In this document: positions 21,990 to 30,710 of the stretch, piece by piece
Position numbering within the stretch: position 1 is the first letter of the stretch
How the letters are laid out: each line of letters opens with the position of its first letter
NCBI GenBank assembly: GCA_002498845.1
Contig: DAJC01000030.1
Span: 1 to 37,773 of the forward strand
Length of the DNA stretch: 37,773 nt
From: Thermoplasmatales archaeon UBA509
GTDB taxonomy: Archaea > Thermoplasmatota > Thermoplasmata > Thermoplasmatales > Thermoplasmataceae
Direction of reading: 5' to 3'
Program-made: the position numbers and the translations under genes
The notes under the pieces: generated by a model
Seen by the model: only the letters and a program-made list of their open reading frames with translations
What the model was told of the DNA's origin: nothing
Database searches by the model: none

Positions 21990-24682
21990 TCATACATACA
22001 CTTGAACTGAAGAATTTCCTCTCCCATGAGAACAGCACCGTCAATTTCGATCTGGGTGTAAACCTCATAACCGGCAAGAACGGCGCTGGAAAGAGCAGCC
22101 TGATTGACGGGATAAAATTCGCGCTCTTCGGTGACACAAAACGCGGCTCAGTGCAGGATCTTGTCACAAGGAACAGGCTTGAGACCCAGGTGTCGCTTGA
22201 ATTCAGTGTAGGCCCTGACCAGTACAGGATCACCAGGACCATGTCCGTTGGCAGGTCAGGCATAAGGGGGCGGGATGCAACACTGCTGAAGAACGGTGCC
22301 GAAATGGCCCGCACCGTGACCGGAGTCAACTCTGCCGTGGAGGATCTTCTTGGCATCAGCGAAGACCTGTTCCTCAACTCTGTCTTCGTGGAACAGGGAG
22401 AAATCGCCTCCCTTGTTTCTGAGAACAGAGCTGTCAGGGAGAAGACTTTCAGCCATATCCTTGGGCTGAATCTCCTGCAGCAGTTTGCGCAGGATATCCA
22501 GGAGAGGGGAAAGGAGCTTAAGTCCAAGCTGGAGGCCATGCGTGATGCGGAACAGCAGCTTACCGACACGCAGCAGAGGATACAGGATACCACAGAAGAG
22601 ATCAAAGGACATGAGGCACAGATCATGGATGCTGATTCCAGGCGTGAAGACCTTGAAGGGAAACTGAGGAAAGCCGACTCTGATCTCCAGGAGGCCAGGG
22701 ACAGGGTTACGGAACTCAAGGCTGCCGCCGGGAGGCTTGACGAACTTAAAAAGCAAAAGGCCGGCCTTGAAAGTGAACTGTCACGTAAGTTTACCGAAAT
22801 GGAAAAACTGAAGCGTGATTTTTCCGAAAAGGGAGGCAGCATAGACCAGACTCTGGTTGACAACCAGGAAAGCATAAGGCGGTACCTTGATATCCAGGCC
22901 CGACTGGGAAGCAACCTGACAGTGCTGCAGGATGTGATTCGGCGGCTTGAAAGGATATCCAGTGACGAAGATGAACTGAAGAAACTGGCGCCCGCCCATG
23001 CTGATTATGAAAAAATCCAGAAGGAATACCAGGCCCTTGAGGAAAGGATGAAATCCCTGGAACCTGCCAACAGGGAATTCGAGTATGCCTTCAGGTCCCT
23101 TGCCCAGGCAAAGAAGAAAGCGGAAAATATTGGCAATGATTTGAAGTCCCTGCAGGAAAGACTGTCCGGAATCATACAAGGTGATCTTGATGAGGCCTCC
23201 CTATCCAGCCGGAAAGCAACACTTGATGCGGAGAGATCCGGCCTGAATGTGAGCATGGGGGAGATCAAAGCCCAGGTAGGCCAGATCAATGAACAGAGAA
23301 AGAAGATTAAAGACAGCATAGAGGAGATAAAACACTCAAGCGTATGCCCACTTTGCAGGCAGGAAATCACTGAGGAACACAGAAGCAAGATCGTGGGGGA
23401 CTACAATATTGAGGATAGCGGACTGGTGACCAGGATACAGGAGCTTTCCTCAAAAAAGAAGGACCTTGAAGCCAGGAAAGCCGGAATTGAAGCAGAGCTT
23501 TCCGCACTGTCCTCCAGCGAACTGTCGCAGCTGTTTGCCCTGAAGCGTGATCTTTCAACCCAGGAGAGCGAGATCAGGACCCTTGAGGCAACCATAAGGA
23601 GATACATGAAGGAGCATGAGGAATACACAGGCATTCAGGATACCTACAGTCAGGTGAAACAGAAGCTGAAGGACCTGAAGGAACAGGAAGACAGGCATAA
23701 TTCGCTGATGTACTCCATACAGAATTCAGGCAGGGCAGAACTGGAGGCAAGAAAGTCTGCGCTTGATGCTGATAATTCAGGAATGTCCGCAGATCTTGAG
23801 GCCATTATCTCCACCCTGGGATTCTCGCCGGATGCCGAAACCGGGAACAGGCTGGCGGCAAGCATCAGGGCACAGCAGGATGCCATTGGTATCAGGGAGA
23901 AGCTAACCAGCCTGGATGCGGATATAAGTGCAAAGAAATCACAGATGTCATCCATTGATGCCGATATATCCAGGTTGCAGGACCTCCTGAAATCACGCCC
24001 GGAGGCAGAGAATGATCACATCAGAGCACAGGATGCCTATAATACAGCTCGCAAAGAAATGGATGATCATATGACGGAGGTTTCCATCATCAGGGGCAAG
24101 ATTGAGACCCTTGAGAAATCGCTAAGTATGCTCCGGGAGGATGAAAAGGTCTCCGCAGAACGTGTGGCCAAACTGGAGAAGATCAGGAGCGCCATTTCCT
24201 CAATGGATAAGGTCCGGTACTGTTTTGATCGGGATGGAATCCAGAAAACCATAAGGAAGGACTCCGCAGTGTTCATAACCAACATGATGAGGGAATATTC
24301 CCTGGCTTTCAACCTCAACTTTGATGATGTCAGGGTGGAGGAGGATATGGGAATACAGGTATCGCAGAACGGCAATATGGAGAGCGTTGACATGCTCAGC
24401 GGAGGAGAACGCACAGCTCTTGCCATTGCCCTCAGGCTTGCAATTGTCAAATATGTGAACGACAGCATAAAGACAATGGTCATGGACGAGCCCACTGTGT
24501 TCCTTGATGAGGACAGGAGACAGAATCTGACCGATATACTGCAGTATACATTCAACGGTGAGGAGAACCCCATCCCGCAGATGATCATAGTATCGCACCA
24601 TTCAGAACTCAGGTCAGTCTCCAACAACGTATTCGAGGTGACCAAGCAGAAAGGCAGCTCCATTGTGCAGCCGGCTGAATGA
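21986..24682 (+). CDS. rad50: Rad50 SMC-like ATPase
   Basis: Partner of Mre11; ATP-driven clamp that bridges and opens DNA ends. Head motifs: Walker A GKNGAGKSS (~31-39), Q-loop VEQGEI (~138), signature LSGGERTALAIALR near residue 805, Walker B MVMDEPTVFLDE (~830-841) and H-loop VSHHSE. Between the head halves lie ~600 residues of charged heptads, the coiled coil, with the zinc hook C-P-L-C at 454-457 in the middle. Its 898 residues are typical for archaea. The GTG at 21986 overlaps the mre11 stop; this start gives the expected first strand MIIHTLELKNFLSH. Several long frames on the opposite strand are shadows of the coiled-coil codons. Confidence 0.96.
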   Translation: MIIHTLELKNFLSHENSTVNFDLGVNLITGKNGAGKSSLIDGIKFALFGDTKRGSVQDLVTRNRLETQVSLEFSVGPDQYRITRTMSVGRSGIRGRDATLLKNGAEMARTVTGVNSAVEDLLGISEDLFLNSVFVEQGEIASLVSENRAVREKTFSHILGLNLLQQFAQDIQERGKELKSKLEAMRDAEQQLTDTQQRIQDTTEEIKGHEAQIMDADSRREDLEGKLRKADSDLQEARDRVTELKAAAGRLDELKKQKAGLESELSRKFTEMEKLKRDFSEKGGSIDQTLVDNQESIRRYLDIQARLGSNLTVLQDVIRRLERISSDEDELKKLAPAHADYEKIQKEYQALEERMKSLEPANREFEYAFRSLAQAKKKAENIGNDLKSLQERLSGIIQGDLDEASLSSRKATLDAERSGLNVSMGEIKAQVGQINEQRKKIKDSIEEIKHSSVCPLCRQEITEEHRSKIVGDYNIEDSGLVTRIQELSSKKKDLEARKAGIEAELSALSSSELSQLFALKRDLSTQESEIRTLEATIRRYMKEHEEYTGIQDTYSQVKQKLKDLKEQEDRHNSLMYSIQNSGRAELEARKSALDADNSGMSADLEAIISTLGFSPDAETGNRLAASIRAQQDAIGIREKLTSLDADISAKKSQMSSIDADISRLQDLLKSRPEAENDHIRAQDAYNTARKEMDDHMTEVSIIRGKIETLEKSLSMLREDEKVSAERVAKLEKIRSAISSMDKVRYCFDRDGIQKTIRKDSAVFITNMMREYSLAFNLNFDDVRVEEDMGIQVSQNGNMESVDMLSGGERTALAIALRLAIVKYVNDSIKTMVMDEPTVFLDEDRRQNLTDILQYTFNGEENPIPQMIIVSHHSELRSVSNNVFEVTKQKGSSIVQPAE

Positions 24683-24801
24683 TCCCGGTGATTAGCAGTA
24701 TCCCGGAAGCGAAACCACGCTGGCGATGCTCACAGAGAAATACTTAAATATATTTCCTGCCAATTTGGAGACATCGAGTTTCGGCATGGAGTCGGTTTGA
24801 G

Positions 24802-25467
24802 TTGAAAATCAGTGCAGTTATACCTACCATAAATGAGGAACACACAATAGGCGAAGTCATAGACGGCCTACGCAAGCTCGGCGATGTAGAAATAATAGTT
24901 GTTGACACCAATTCGACTGACCGGACCCGCGAGATAGCAAGGGAGAAGGGCGCACTTGTCATAGAGGAGCCCAGAAAAGGCTATGGAAGGGCATACAAGA
25001 CCGGGCTCGACAGGATCACCGGAGATATTGTGGTCTGCCTGGATGGTGATGGAACATATCCAACAAACGTTGTGGGGCCACTCATTGATCTGCTCATATA
25101 TGACGAAGTGGACTTCATCTCATGCGACAGGATAACCCTCAGGACCAGCAAAAACTATACCACGCTGCACTTCGTGGGAAACAGCATACTCACCAAGAGC
25201 ATCGGCCTCCTCTTCAAGACCAGCCTTAAGGATTCCCAGAGCGGCATGTGGATTTTCAGGAGCGGCCTTTACAGGCAGATGAGAAACCTCAGCAACGGCA
25301 TGTCGTTCTCCCAGGACATAAAGATTGAGGCCATCAGGCTCGGTCAGTTCATAGAGGTCCCCATAAGATATGGCATCAGGATAACCAAGCCCAAGCTGAA
25401 GACCTGGCACGACGGCTTCTCAAACCTGTTCTATGTTTTCGTCAAGAGGGTCAACGGCAACTCGTGA
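24802..25467 (+). CDS. Family 2 glycosyltransferase (dolichyl-phosphate sugar synthase-like)
   Basis: GT-A fold transferase of 221 residues. Motifs: AVIPTINEEHTIGEVI at the N-terminus, VVDTNSTDRT (~34-43), KGYGRAYKTGL (~60-70) and the metal-binding DxD in CLDGDGTYP (~79-87), then QSGMWIFR. It resembles enzymes that put a hexose on dolichyl phosphate or start N-glycans, so a role in lipid-linked sugar synthesis is likely (inference). No membrane helix is evident. The start is a TTG at 24802: the nearby ATG at 24786 is out of frame and stops after four codons, and GGAG lies 10 bases upstream. A TATA element (aaatatattt, ~24744-24753) suggests a ~27-nt leader. The next gene overlaps by 4 bases. 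Confidence 0.88.
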   Translation: MKISAVIPTINEEHTIGEVIDGLRKLGDVEIIVVDTNSTDRTREIAREKGALVIEEPRKGYGRAYKTGLDRITGDIVVCLDGDGTYPTNVVGPLIDLLIYDEVDFISCDRITLRTSKNYTTLHFVGNSILTKSIGLLFKTSLKDSQSGMWIFRSGLYRQMRNLSNGMSFSQDIKIEAIRLGQFIEVPIRYGIRITKPKLKTWHDGFSNLFYVFVKRVNGNS

Positions 25468-26108
25468 CCGGAATCTGTTATGAAAGTAAACCTCTTATCC
25501 CCGATTCAGCTGTTTTCACTGTGTTGAAAGAAGACCTCTCCGGCAAGCTCATGCTGTCTGGAATTGCAGCAATTGTGGCTGCCTTCGCATGGATAGCTGC
25601 TGCAATGCTCCTGAATCCCGGTTTTGACTTCTTCACCGGCGCCCTGAGCCAGCTTGGGTCACCTGGATCAAACTTTCCGTGGGTCTACAACGTGGGGCTG
25701 ATGTTTACCGCAGTCCTGCTTTTCATATTTGCCTGCGGGCTTCTGCTGTGGTCACGCAACAAAATTAAATCAGCAGGCAGCTCCTTCTTCATGATGGCGG
25801 CACTTTTCCTGGCGCTCATAGGCATCTATCATGGAGGCACCTATCCCCACGATTTTGTCAGCCTCTGGTTCTTCATCATTGCCGATATCGCCATCATAAC
25901 ATGGGGAATGGGAATGTCCATTGAGAGCCTCTCCAGGGGAGGCTACATACTGCTCCTTGCAGCAGTAGCAACGGGAGCGGGCTTCGGGATAAGCTGGCCA
26001 TCAAGCGCGGAACTTGAAACATTCGGGACATGCGCAATAGCCCTGTGGGCCGTCATGATGATAAGATTCCGCATGTCCAAGGGAAAAACAGCAGTTCCAG
26101 CGCATTGA
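25464..26108 (+). CDS. DUF998 family membrane protein
   Basis: A 214-residue protein with six predicted membrane helices. The family hallmark is a short loop after the first helix, here FTGALSQLGSPGSNFPWVYN (~52-71), followed by a helix (VGLMFTAVLLFIFACGLLL). No function is established for DUF998; members lie in lipid or surface-polymer contexts in some genomes. The start GTG 25464 overlaps the glycosyltransferase stop by 4 bases, so translation of the two is coupled and they may work on one membrane-bound substrate (inference). The first ~28 residues are polar and could be shorter in reality, for example starting with the TTG at 25524. Confidence 0.8.
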   Translation: MTGICYESKPLIPDSAVFTVLKEDLSGKLMLSGIAAIVAAFAWIAAAMLLNPGFDFFTGALSQLGSPGSNFPWVYNVGLMFTAVLLFIFACGLLLWSRNKIKSAGSSFFMMAALFLALIGIYHGGTYPHDFVSLWFFIIADIAIITWGMGMSIESLSRGGYILLLAAVATGAGFGISWPSSAELETFGTCAIALWAVMMIRFRMSKGKTAVPAH

Positions 26109-26155
26109 ATCTGCGTCAGGCAAAATTATTAGAACTGCCTTGATAATTACTTTCC

Positions 26156-26527
26156 ATGGCCATCCTAAAGAGGAAGAACTCCAGGGAAGAAAACGAAAAA
26201 CCAGGAACCAGGAAATTCATAGACCTGAATGAATACAAGTTTCCAGAGCTCAAGGACGAGACCAGGGGAATGGTAAGGGTGGCTGAGATCGCAAGGTTTG
26301 AGGACATCAGGAAGATCAGCCCTTTCATCTATGAGGGGAACATCCTCATTCTGGACTGCTCCCCGGTTTCCAGGGAAGAGTACCTTATGACCAGAATCAA
26401 GGACGAGATCAAGAGGATAGTGAGGGACGTGAACGGCGATGTGGCCGGTGTGGGCTCAAACGGCACATATTTTGTGGTCACTCCTCCCGGAATAGCCATA
26501 GACAGGCAGAGGATCAGGGCTCTCTAG
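26156..26527 (+). CDS. sepF: Cell division protein SepF (archaeal)
   Basis: Membrane anchor of the FtsZ ring. The N-terminus MAILKRKN is short and basic and probably forms an amphipathic membrane helix, followed by a flexible, charged linker (~9-22). The core SepF domain (DUF552) covers ~35-123: VAEIARFEDIRKISPFIYEG, ILDCSPVSREEY and GDVAGVGSNGTYFVVTPPGIAI are typical, the last being the conserved G-x-x-x-x-x-x-x-F-x-(V/I)-(S/T)-P segment. At 123 residues it is a normal archaeal SepF. A TATA-like aaattatta at 26123-26131 puts transcription at the start codon. It stands between the DUF998 gene and a convergent transporter; ftsZ is not in the window. Confidence 0.9.
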   Translation: MAILKRKNSREENEKPGTRKFIDLNEYKFPELKDETRGMVRVAEIARFEDIRKISPFIYEGNILILDCSPVSREEYLMTRIKDEIKRIVRDVNGDVAGVGSNGTYFVVTPPGIAIDRQRIRAL

Positions 26528-26533
26528 CCAGTG

Positions 26534-27910
26534 TCATGATGCCGGTACCTGCTGTCCCGGATTCATATAAGGATCCATGTTTTTCTGGAACCTGACCAGG
26601 AATATCCCGCCAATGAGCACTGCAAACATGGCCACAAGGAAGTCGGCAGGGTACCCGAAAATTCCTGAAATGAAACCGGATGCCAGGCCACCGCCTATCT
26701 GCCCTATACCAAGGAATGAGTTGTAATATCCAATGGCCTTCCCCCTGTTCTCAGGTATGGCAAGCTTTGAAATTGATGTGACCCAGCTGACGCTTATGAA
26801 GCTCCAGAAGAATCCCATGATTGAGTAACATGCCACGCCGATCCACAGGCTTCCAGAGATGTGAACCAGCCATAATCCCAGAATCGTGGAAAAGGCAAGG
26901 ATGGAGACCCTCGAGAATATTGCCATTGACATGGTCTTTCCCAGGCCGGCTCTTTCAACCGTCTTTCCGCTGATCCTGAAGGCAAGCAGGGAGGCGATGT
27001 TGTTGAGCAGGTACATTATGAATATCTCCGTCTCAGTCCCGCCCAGCCTGTCTATGAGGAAGACAGGGAATGGCACGAAGAAGAGCTGGAAGCCGAACAT
27101 GAGCATGCATGTGTAGAATATGTACGTCCTGGTCCTGGATGAAAGTTTCCTGCCGTTGCCCTGGCGGAGCGATATTATGTGTATGACACTGGATGGGAAA
27201 TAGCGTATTCTCTCAACCATCCTGAATGATGCCACGCGGTTCAGCTTGCCCGCGTTCCTGTCAAGCTTCCTGGCAGGTTCTGGCAGGAGGAATATTGCGC
27301 TCAATGCTGCAGCCAGGTACACTATGGCAGAGTAGAAATACAGCATGGGGAGGATTGCCGGCCCCCCATGGCCGAATATGTTCAGGATAATGGTGCCTGC
27401 TGCCAATCCGGCAACAAGTCCGATGTATGATATGGTATTGAAGCTGGACATGACGTTGGGCCATTTCTTCTCAACTGTGCTCTCCAGTATGAGCAGTGTT
27501 GCAACCGGGGTGCTGGCCATTGCTATGATCTGGTACACCACAAGCGTAGCTATGTACATGCCTATGGTGTGGGTGATCAGTATGAGAAGCAGGGAAAGGA
27601 ACGACCCTGCAAATCCTATGACGATGAAGACCTTCCTCTTCTTCAGGATATCCGAGAGATTACCCCAGAAAATCAGTGCCGGCACGCTTGCGGCGGAGGA
27701 AAGCGAGGATATTATCCCCACGTACACCACGCTGTAATGTAAATATATGACAACGAACAGCGGAATCAAGGGAGATGTCAGACCGTCAGACACGTTTGAG
27801 AGAAGGTAGCTTATGAACCAGGCATGGCCGCTTGAGGAGAATTTTCTTGATCTGGTGCCAAGAATTATGTGGTTTCCCTGCAGATCGTTCATTGCATCCC
27901 TTACTCTCAC
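26534..27910 (-). CDS. Major facilitator superfamily transporter
   Basis: A 458-residue membrane protein with about twelve hydrophobic helices and a central loop of about 40 residues (~210-250) rich in Arg and Lys. The A-motif region after helix 2 is WGNLSDILKKRKVFIVIG, close to the classic G-x-x-x-D-(R/K)-x-G-(R/K)-(R/K). ENRGKAIGYYNSFLGIGQIGGG in the second half is also typical of drug or sugar efflux MFS members. The substrate cannot be read from sequence. The GTG at 27910 is the start because a TATA element at 27927-27940 lies ~25 bases upstream. The stop is 6 bases from the sepF stop, so the two are convergent with little room for separate terminators. Confidence 0.88.
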   Translation of the reverse strand: MRVRDAMNDLQGNHIILGTRSRKFSSSGHAWFISYLLSNVSDGLTSPLIPLFVVIYLHYSVVYVGIISSLSSAASVPALIFWGNLSDILKKRKVFIVIGFAGSFLSLLLILITHTIGMYIATLVVYQIIAMASTPVATLLILESTVEKKWPNVMSSFNTISYIGLVAGLAAGTIILNIFGHGGPAILPMLYFYSAIVYLAAALSAIFLLPEPARKLDRNAGKLNRVASFRMVERIRYFPSSVIHIISLRQGNGRKLSSRTRTYIFYTCMLMFGFQLFFVPFPVFLIDRLGGTETEIFIMYLLNNIASLLAFRISGKTVERAGLGKTMSMAIFSRVSILAFSTILGLWLVHISGSLWIGVACYSIMGFFWSFISVSWVTSISKLAIPENRGKAIGYYNSFLGIGQIGGGLASGFISGIFGYPADFLVAMFAVLIGGIFLVRFQKNMDPYMNPGQQVPAS

Positions 27911-27926
27911 AGGTAGTGTCTGACGA

Positions 27927-27940
27927 TTTATATTTTTATT
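27927..27940. promoter_or_regulatory. AT-rich promoter between MFS gene and candidate RNA
   Basis: The run tttatatttttat reads as TATA-like on both strands. On the minus strand it lies ~25 bases before the GTG of the MFS gene (27910); on the plus strand it would start transcription near 27960, just before the folded region at 27964-28208. Use in the plus direction is an inference. Confidence 0.5.
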
Positions 27941-27973
27941 TGGAAGGAAATTACTTCATTTCGCATTGCTTCT

Positions 27974-28208
27974 CTGGCAATGGGCCATGAGCAAGAGTTA
28001 TGAGGTAAAAGCTCATGGCAGTATCATGTCTGGAAAATGCTTTGACAGGCTGGCAGCACGTGGCCTTGAGATTCTGCTTGCTCTCAATTCCTCTTCCTGC
28101 AGGTTGCTGGATTCTGCACACCAAGGCCACCACGGGAAAGGTTTGGCTGCACGCACAGTGGAGAGCAAACCGGCAGCGCAGGCAAAGCAATCAAGGCCCA
28201 AAGGCCAG
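27974..28208 (+). ncRNA. Candidate structured non-coding RNA, ~235-250 nt
   Basis: No convincing protein is encoded in 27911-28298. Plus-strand folding gives a closed architecture: ends pair as ctggc (27974-27978) with gccag (28204-28208) and gggcc (27982-27986) with ggccc (28195-28199); hairpin gccatgagc/gctcatggc (27984-27992 with 28011-28019, overlapping the second end helix by three bases, so one of the two is shorter); helix gtggcctt/aaggccac (28060-28067 with 28123-28130) enclosing hairpins ttgaga/tctcaa and tgcag/ctgca, a three-way junction; and ggtttg/caaacc (28140-28145 with 28166-28171). A 5' hairpin cattgc/gcaatg (27964-27982) competes with the first end helix. The conserved boxes of RNase P RNA and the helix-8 motif of SRP RNA were not found, so the class is unknown. 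Confidence 0.5.
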
Positions 28209-28298
28209 TAACACTGTTGACCTGAACGGAGCTTGCAATATGGAATCAGGCATCCAGGGTTCCGGCAAGCCTTTTAACCGGAAAGGGCATGCGACTTC

Positions 28299-30704
28299 AT
28301 GGATAACGGCGAGGCATTCGGTTCGCCTGGCATAGAGCCCAGGTGGACATCAAGTTCAAAGGACGGCGTGGGAACTGCAATTTCATCACACAGCAGGATA
28401 TGGTTCACCCTGTCACACGGCATCGTGAATGAGGTTTACTTTCCAAGGATAGATACGGCAGACCTCAGGGATCACCAGTTCCTTGTGGCAGGGGACGACT
28501 TCTTTGCCGAGGAGAGGAGGGACACCATACACAGGATACGACCATACAAGCCCGGGGTACCGGCCTTTGTTGTTGAAAATTCTGCCAGGAACGGCAGGTT
28601 CAGGATAACGAAAACCGTTTTCACTGATCCGGATGCGGATGTCCTGGTGGAGCATGTTAAATTCACACCCTCCGGAAAGCAGTCCGGCAGGATGAGCATA
28701 TATTCGCTCATGGCACCGCACATCGGCAACATGGGAAACGGGAATACAGCGTGGATTGGAGATTACAAGGGCGTACCCATGATGTACGCCATGCGCGGTT
28801 CCATATTCATGGCAGCGTGCATAGATGTTCCGCACAGCAGGATGAGCTGCGGCTTCTCCGGATTCTCCGATGGATGGCAGGACATCAGCAGGAACAGGAA
28901 GATGACATGGGAGTTCCATCGTGCTGACAACGGAAATGTGGCAATAACTGCTGAAGTGGAGGTGCCTGAATCCGGAGAGTTCACATTCTACCTGGGATTC
29001 GGCAACACCGCAGAGGAGGCCGCACTTAAGGCAAGAAGCACAAGGATGAAGGATTACAGGGATGTGCTCAGGAAGTTCACATCCCAGTGGTCCTCCTATC
29101 ATGCTTACTTGGGGAAGCAGTACGCCAAGGAATGGAACAATGCCCTTGATGAGAGGAGCATAACAGTGGTGAAATCCCACCAGGCCAAGGACCAGTTTCC
29201 CGGTGCCCTAATTGCGAGCCTTTCCATACCATGGGGCAATTCCAAGGGCGACAACGACATAGGCGGATACCACCTCATATGGCCTCGTGACATGGTGGAG
29301 GCTGCCGAAGCCCAGATTGCAGTGGGAGACATAGACGGCGCAATATCAGCCCTGCGGTTCCTTCTTGTTACACAGGAGGACGACGGGCACTGGCAGCAGA
29401 ACATGTGGCTTGACGGCGGAAGGTACTGGGAGGGTATACAGATAGATGAAACCGCATTTCCCGTGCTGCTTGCACACAAGCTATGGAAGCTCGAGAAGAT
29501 AGACATGCATAATGCCTGGCCCATGGTCAGGAAGGCAGCAGAGTTCCTTGTGAGGAGCGGACCGTGCACCCAGGAGGACAGGTGGGAGGAGGATGGCGGA
29601 TACTCCCCATTCACAATTGCCGTTGAGGTGGCGGCCCTGCTGTCCGCGGCAGAATTCGCGGAATTCAACGGGGAAGCTGATACTGCAGCATTCCTGAGGG
29701 AGACCGCTGATTCAATAAACTCAAATATTGAAAGGTGGACATATGCCACGGGCACTGACGTTTCCAGGAGGTTCGGCGTTGACGGCTACTACGTGAGGAT
29801 TGCGCCTCCCGACCGGGGCATGCATTTTGCTTCCTCGGCGCTCCTTGGATATGTTCCCATCAAGAACAGGCCTGTTGGCCAGTCTGATGTCCCGGCGGAG
29901 GAAATTGTCAGCACCGATGCCCTGGCACTTGTGAGGTTCGGGTTGAGGTCTCCAGGCGATCCAAAAATACTGAACACCATCAGGGTGATTGACGGGATTC
30001 TCCGCACCGATACCAGATCTGGCCCCGTATGGCACAGGTACAATTACGACGGCTATGGCGAGCATGATGACGGGGCCCCATTCAACGGCACCGGAAAGGG
30101 CAGGGGATGGCCTCTGCTTGTGGGAGAACGCGCACATTATGAGCTTGCTGCAGGCAGGCGTGAGGAGGCTCAGAAGCTGATGGCCGCAATGGAGAAGATG
30201 ACAAGCAGCGGAGGAATGCTGCCGGAGCAGGTATGGGACGCTCCCGACATACCTGGAAAGGGACTGTTCAACGGCAAGCCCTCGGGTTCTGCCATGCCGC
30301 TGGTATGGGCGCATGCAGAGTACCTGAAGCTGGGACGATCCATACACGACGGCAGGATATACGACATGCCGGAAGTAACCAGGATGCGCTACCTCGAAGG
30401 CAGCAACAGGAGCACACTGTCAATCTGGGCATTCAGCAACAAGTTCACATGGCTTGAGGAGGGAAGGACACTGAGAATACAGCTGCGTGCAACGGCCACC
30501 ATACACTGGTCCGGCGATGGCTGGAAAACAATAGTGGATCAGGATACAGACCATACATGCCTGAACCAGTTCTACACTGACCTGCCCACATCCGAAATGA
30601 AGGCTGGAGATACGGTGACATTCACCTTCTTCTGGAAGGACAGCTCCTCATGGGAGGGGAGGGATTACAGCGTCAGGATCATGGCAGATCACGGGAAGGC
30701 CTGA
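28299..30704 (+). CDS. GH15 glucoamylase
   Basis: Releases glucose from the non-reducing ends of alpha-glucans such as glycogen or maltodextrin. Residues ~15-265 form the N-terminal beta-sandwich of archaeal and clostridial glucoamylases; the (alpha/alpha)6 barrel follows (~280-690) with YHLIWPRDM (~324-332), the general acid in RWEEDGGYSPFT (E430) and the general base in MLPEQVWD (E643). A C-terminal beta-rich region of ~100 residues completes the 801. There is no signal peptide, so it acts in the cytosol, as reported for Thermoplasma and Picrophilus enzymes. Start ATG 28299 is 25 bases from a TATA-like ttttaa at 28272-28277. The stop is 6 bases from the opposing gene. Confidence 0.93.
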   Translation: MDNGEAFGSPGIEPRWTSSSKDGVGTAISSHSRIWFTLSHGIVNEVYFPRIDTADLRDHQFLVAGDDFFAEERRDTIHRIRPYKPGVPAFVVENSARNGRFRITKTVFTDPDADVLVEHVKFTPSGKQSGRMSIYSLMAPHIGNMGNGNTAWIGDYKGVPMMYAMRGSIFMAACIDVPHSRMSCGFSGFSDGWQDISRNRKMTWEFHRADNGNVAITAEVEVPESGEFTFYLGFGNTAEEAALKARSTRMKDYRDVLRKFTSQWSSYHAYLGKQYAKEWNNALDERSITVVKSHQAKDQFPGALIASLSIPWGNSKGDNDIGGYHLIWPRDMVEAAEAQIAVGDIDGAISALRFLLVTQEDDGHWQQNMWLDGGRYWEGIQIDETAFPVLLAHKLWKLEKIDMHNAWPMVRKAAEFLVRSGPCTQEDRWEEDGGYSPFTIAVEVAALLSAAEFAEFNGEADTAAFLRETADSINSNIERWTYATGTDVSRRFGVDGYYVRIAPPDRGMHFASSALLGYVPIKNRPVGQSDVPAEEIVSTDALALVRFGLRSPGDPKILNTIRVIDGILRTDTRSGPVWHRYNYDGYGEHDDGAPFNGTGKGRGWPLLVGERAHYELAAGRREEAQKLMAAMEKMTSSGGMLPEQVWDAPDIPGKGLFNGKPSGSAMPLVWAHAEYLKLGRSIHDGRIYDMPEVTRMRYLEGSNRSTLSIWAFSNKFTWLEEGRTLRIQLRATATIHWSGDGWKTIVDQDTDHTCLNQFYTDLPTSEMKAGDTVTFTFFWKDSSSWEGRDYSVRIMADHGKA

Positions 30705-30710
30705 TGCACT

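Noticed and set aside
21958..22914. Minus-strand reading frame of 318 codons opposite rad50
   Set aside because: Its Ser/Leu/Arg-rich product mirrors the codons of the Rad50 head and coiled coil; it has no family motif. The same holds for the other long antisense frames across rad50, carAB and the sulfoquinovose synthase.
27974..28208. Identification of the candidate RNA as RNase P RNA or SRP RNA
   Set aside because: I searched by eye for the conserved GAGGAAAGUCC and ACAGAA blocks of RNase P and for the CAGG...GGAA...AGCAG helix-8 motif of SRP RNA on both strands; only chance partial matches were found.
27951..28335. Overlapping frames of 60-106 codons on both strands in the gap before glucoamylase
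   Set aside because: None has a family motif or a sensible start signal, and the frames on both strands are explained by GC-rich paired sequence of the candidate RNA.
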